Assembly: GCA_964518335.1 (NCBI GenBank) | Contig: CAZFDT010000033.1 | Span: 1-56,840 of the forward strand | Source: CAZFDT01 sp964518335 | GTDB lineage: Bacteria; Planctomycetota; Phycisphaerae; Phycisphaerales; Phycisphaeraceae | Direction of reading: 5' to 3' | DNA length: 56,840 nt | Shown here: piece after piece, positions 56,015-56,840 of the stretch | Position numbering within the stretch: position 1 is the first letter of the stretch | Layout of the letters: every line of letters starts with the position of its first letter | Made by a program: the position numbers and the translations under genes | The notes under the pieces: model-generated | Database searches by the model: none | Seen by the model: only the letters and a program-made list of their open reading frames with translations | Told to the model about the DNA's origin: nothing

Positions 56015-56197
56015 ATGCGTTCGGGGCGTGATGCGGCAGAAAGTTCTTGCGTGGTGACGCCGCCCTTGACATACTCGTTACGCTGCGGCGTTCGCGCGCA
56101 TATGCCAAGCATGATGCGGACGAACGCCGCAGCGTATCGCAGTGTCCGTCGTCCCCTCCCGTCGGCGCCGCGTGGCATCCGGAGGCACGAACACTAA
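56015..56197 (+). CDS. Cassette 2 open frame, doubtful
   Basis: 60 residues (MRSGRDAAESSCVV...). The stop lies in attC2 as in real cassette genes, but the frame crosses a long inverted repeat and the product is Arg-rich with no domain. The cassette may instead be non-coding or read from the other strand. Confidence 0.25.
   Translation: MRSGRDAAESSCVVTPPLTYSLRCGVRAHMPSMMRTNAAAYRSVRRPLPSAPRGIRRHEH
56079..56136. repeat. Long hairpin in cassette 2
   Basis: TACGCTGCGGCGTTCG (56079-56094) pairs perfectly with CGAACGCCGCAGCGTA (56121-56136). Inside the loop CGCATATGC and GCATGATGCG pair again with one extra base. The whole 58-bp element can fold almost completely, as a structured RNA or a small palindromic mobile element would. 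Confidence 0.85.
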
Positions 56198-56281
56198 CCA
56201 GGCGATACAGTTGACCGGGATGATGGCCTGTTCCGCTCGTGTTGACACATGCCCCGGCAACTGATCGCCCCTACGTTAGGG
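56192..56281 (+). other. attC2 recombination site
   Basis: Begins CACTAAC and ends GTTAGGG. CGAACACTAAC is complementary to the start of cassette 2 (GTTAGTGTTCG). Arms GGCGATACAGTTGACCGGG and CCCGGCAACTGATCGCC pair with extrahelical bases. About 90 bp, shorter than attC1 and attC3. Confidence 0.9.
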
Positions 56282-56288
56282 GCATGTG

Positions 56289-56711
56289 GTGACGCCACGA
56301 TTTTCTCCGCCAACTGAGGACGATTACGGACGGCTCGCGAGTCAGTGGCTTTCCGTTGTCAACCTCGTCGAGGAGGAATACGGTGTCTCGCTGGACCAGT
56401 CCGAGGCATCGCTGACTCTTCTCCAGCGCATTTTGGACGACGACTTGGTCGGCACCGGTGAATACGGCTTACAATGTTTGGGTGTTGCTTTGGGTCGCAT
56501 CATGGCGCACTGCAACAAGGACCTGAACTGGTGGGTTGTCGAGGATGAATTCGGTCGTGATCTCTGCATTCGATACCAGAGGTCGACGTTTCGCCTCAAT
56601 CCGATCACGATGATCTCGAAACGAATCTTGCGTGACGAAGCGGTCGATGTGGCGGAATTGTACGCGTCCTGTTTAGACGAAGTCGCCAAGACGGCGCCAA
56701 CTGCGAAATGA
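56289..56711 (+). CDS. Cassette 3 protein, DUF3806-like
   Basis: About 140 residues. LGVALGRIMAHCNKDLNWWVVEDEFGRDLCIRY resembles DUF3806-type proteins, whose role is unknown; the assignment is tentative. GTG 56289 has AGGGG six bases upstream, and that AGGGG is the cassette boundary GTTAGGGG. An ATG at 56284 stops at once. The stop lies four bases before attC3. Confidence 0.75.
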   Translation: MTPRFSPPTEDDYGRLASQWLSVVNLVEEEYGVSLDQSEASLTLLQRILDDDLVGTGEYGLQCLGVALGRIMAHCNKDLNWWVVEDEFGRDLCIRYQRSTFRLNPITMISKRILRDEAVDVAELYASCLDEVAKTAPTAK

Positions 56712-56714
56712 TGC

Positions 56715-56832
56715 CCCTAACCAGTGGCTGCAAGTTGACCGGCGACGCCCGCGATGGACAATAGACTTGCCGGTTGGTAGCCCCCTTCCGCGGGCGGCCG
56801 GCAACTGAGACATCTGAGCTTATCCGTCAAGT
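56715..56832 (+). other. attC3 recombination site, degenerate right end
   Basis: Begins CCCTAAC, complementary to the start of cassette 3 (GTTAGGG). The arms AGTTGACCGGC and GCCGGCAACT match attC1 closely, so attC1 and attC3 are near relatives. The expected GTTRRRY at the right end reads GTCAAGT here, one change from consensus. The array probably continues past the window. Confidence 0.8.
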
Positions 56833-56840
56833 CTTTTTTG

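Overview
The window is a GC-rich bacterial chromosome segment, most likely from a planctomycete and probably of the Phycisphaerae type. The signs are a PEP-CTERM protein with autotransporter-type beta-strand repeats, a pseudopilin carrying the H-X9-DG motif, an infC gene with a non-canonical ATA start, and dispersed heptamer and long inverted repeats between genes. This placement rests on gene content; no rRNA is present to confirm it.

Layout. 1-6.4 kb: a LacI regulator with its own promoter and operator-like palindrome, then a surface/polysaccharide set (PEP-CTERM beta-repeat protein, pseudopilin, secreted GH16 glycosidase). 6.4-10.6 kb: glutamine synthetase, phosphomannomutase and a lone ketosynthase. 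10.6-17.5 kb, minus strand: a tightly overlapping set made of a PH-domain membrane protein, a secreted three-module papain-fold-like (BtrH_N-like) protein and a single-module partner, preceded by a DinB-like protein, an unknown protein and a methyltransferase. 17.5-29.9 kb, minus strand: RNase D and a long molybdenum-respiration operon (Rrf2 regulator, four-cluster ferredoxin, NrfD-type membrane anchor, 1061-residue Tat-exported molybdopterin oxidoreductase, TatA, AhpD-like protein, moaD, moaE, moeA, moaC, mogA/moaB, mobA, NapH-like ferredoxin). 30-32.9 kb: a hybrid histidine kinase. 33-37.6 kb, minus strand: purD, a lipoprotein, an SGNH esterase with a discoidin domain, and an AGE epimerase. 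38-42.4 kb: an unknown protein, AcpH-like and LpxR-like proteins, a serine hydrolase, and a DUF433/DUF5615 toxin-antitoxin pair whose toxin is frameshifted. 42.5-51.3 kb: infC, rpmF, plsX, fabH, fabD, fabG, acpP, fabF and pabB, with a four-helix-bundle gene inserted between fabH and fabD. 51.3-54.3 kb: a 3-kb stretch of low coding quality with several repeat families. 54.3 kb to the end: a chromosomal integron with intI on the minus strand, an attI region with a strong outward promoter, and three cassettes separated by recognisable attC sites.

How the parts work together. The Mo operon looks self-contained: regulator, catalytic subunit, electron-transfer subunits, the Tat component for export and most of the cofactor biosynthesis genes are transcribed together, many with 4-nt ATGA overlaps. 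The fab block is a near-complete fatty-acid synthesis initiation and elongation set. The integron has the classic layout of divergent integrase and cassettes; in two cassettes the boundary sequence itself serves as the ribosome binding site. Short motifs cross region boundaries: a CCACTGCAGC decamer occurs about ten times, mostly inside genes, and a CCGAACA motif lies in or beside three of the best promoters.

No rRNA, tRNA or CRISPR array was seen. Functions of the three-module protein, cassette proteins 1 and 3, and several hypotheticals remain unknown.
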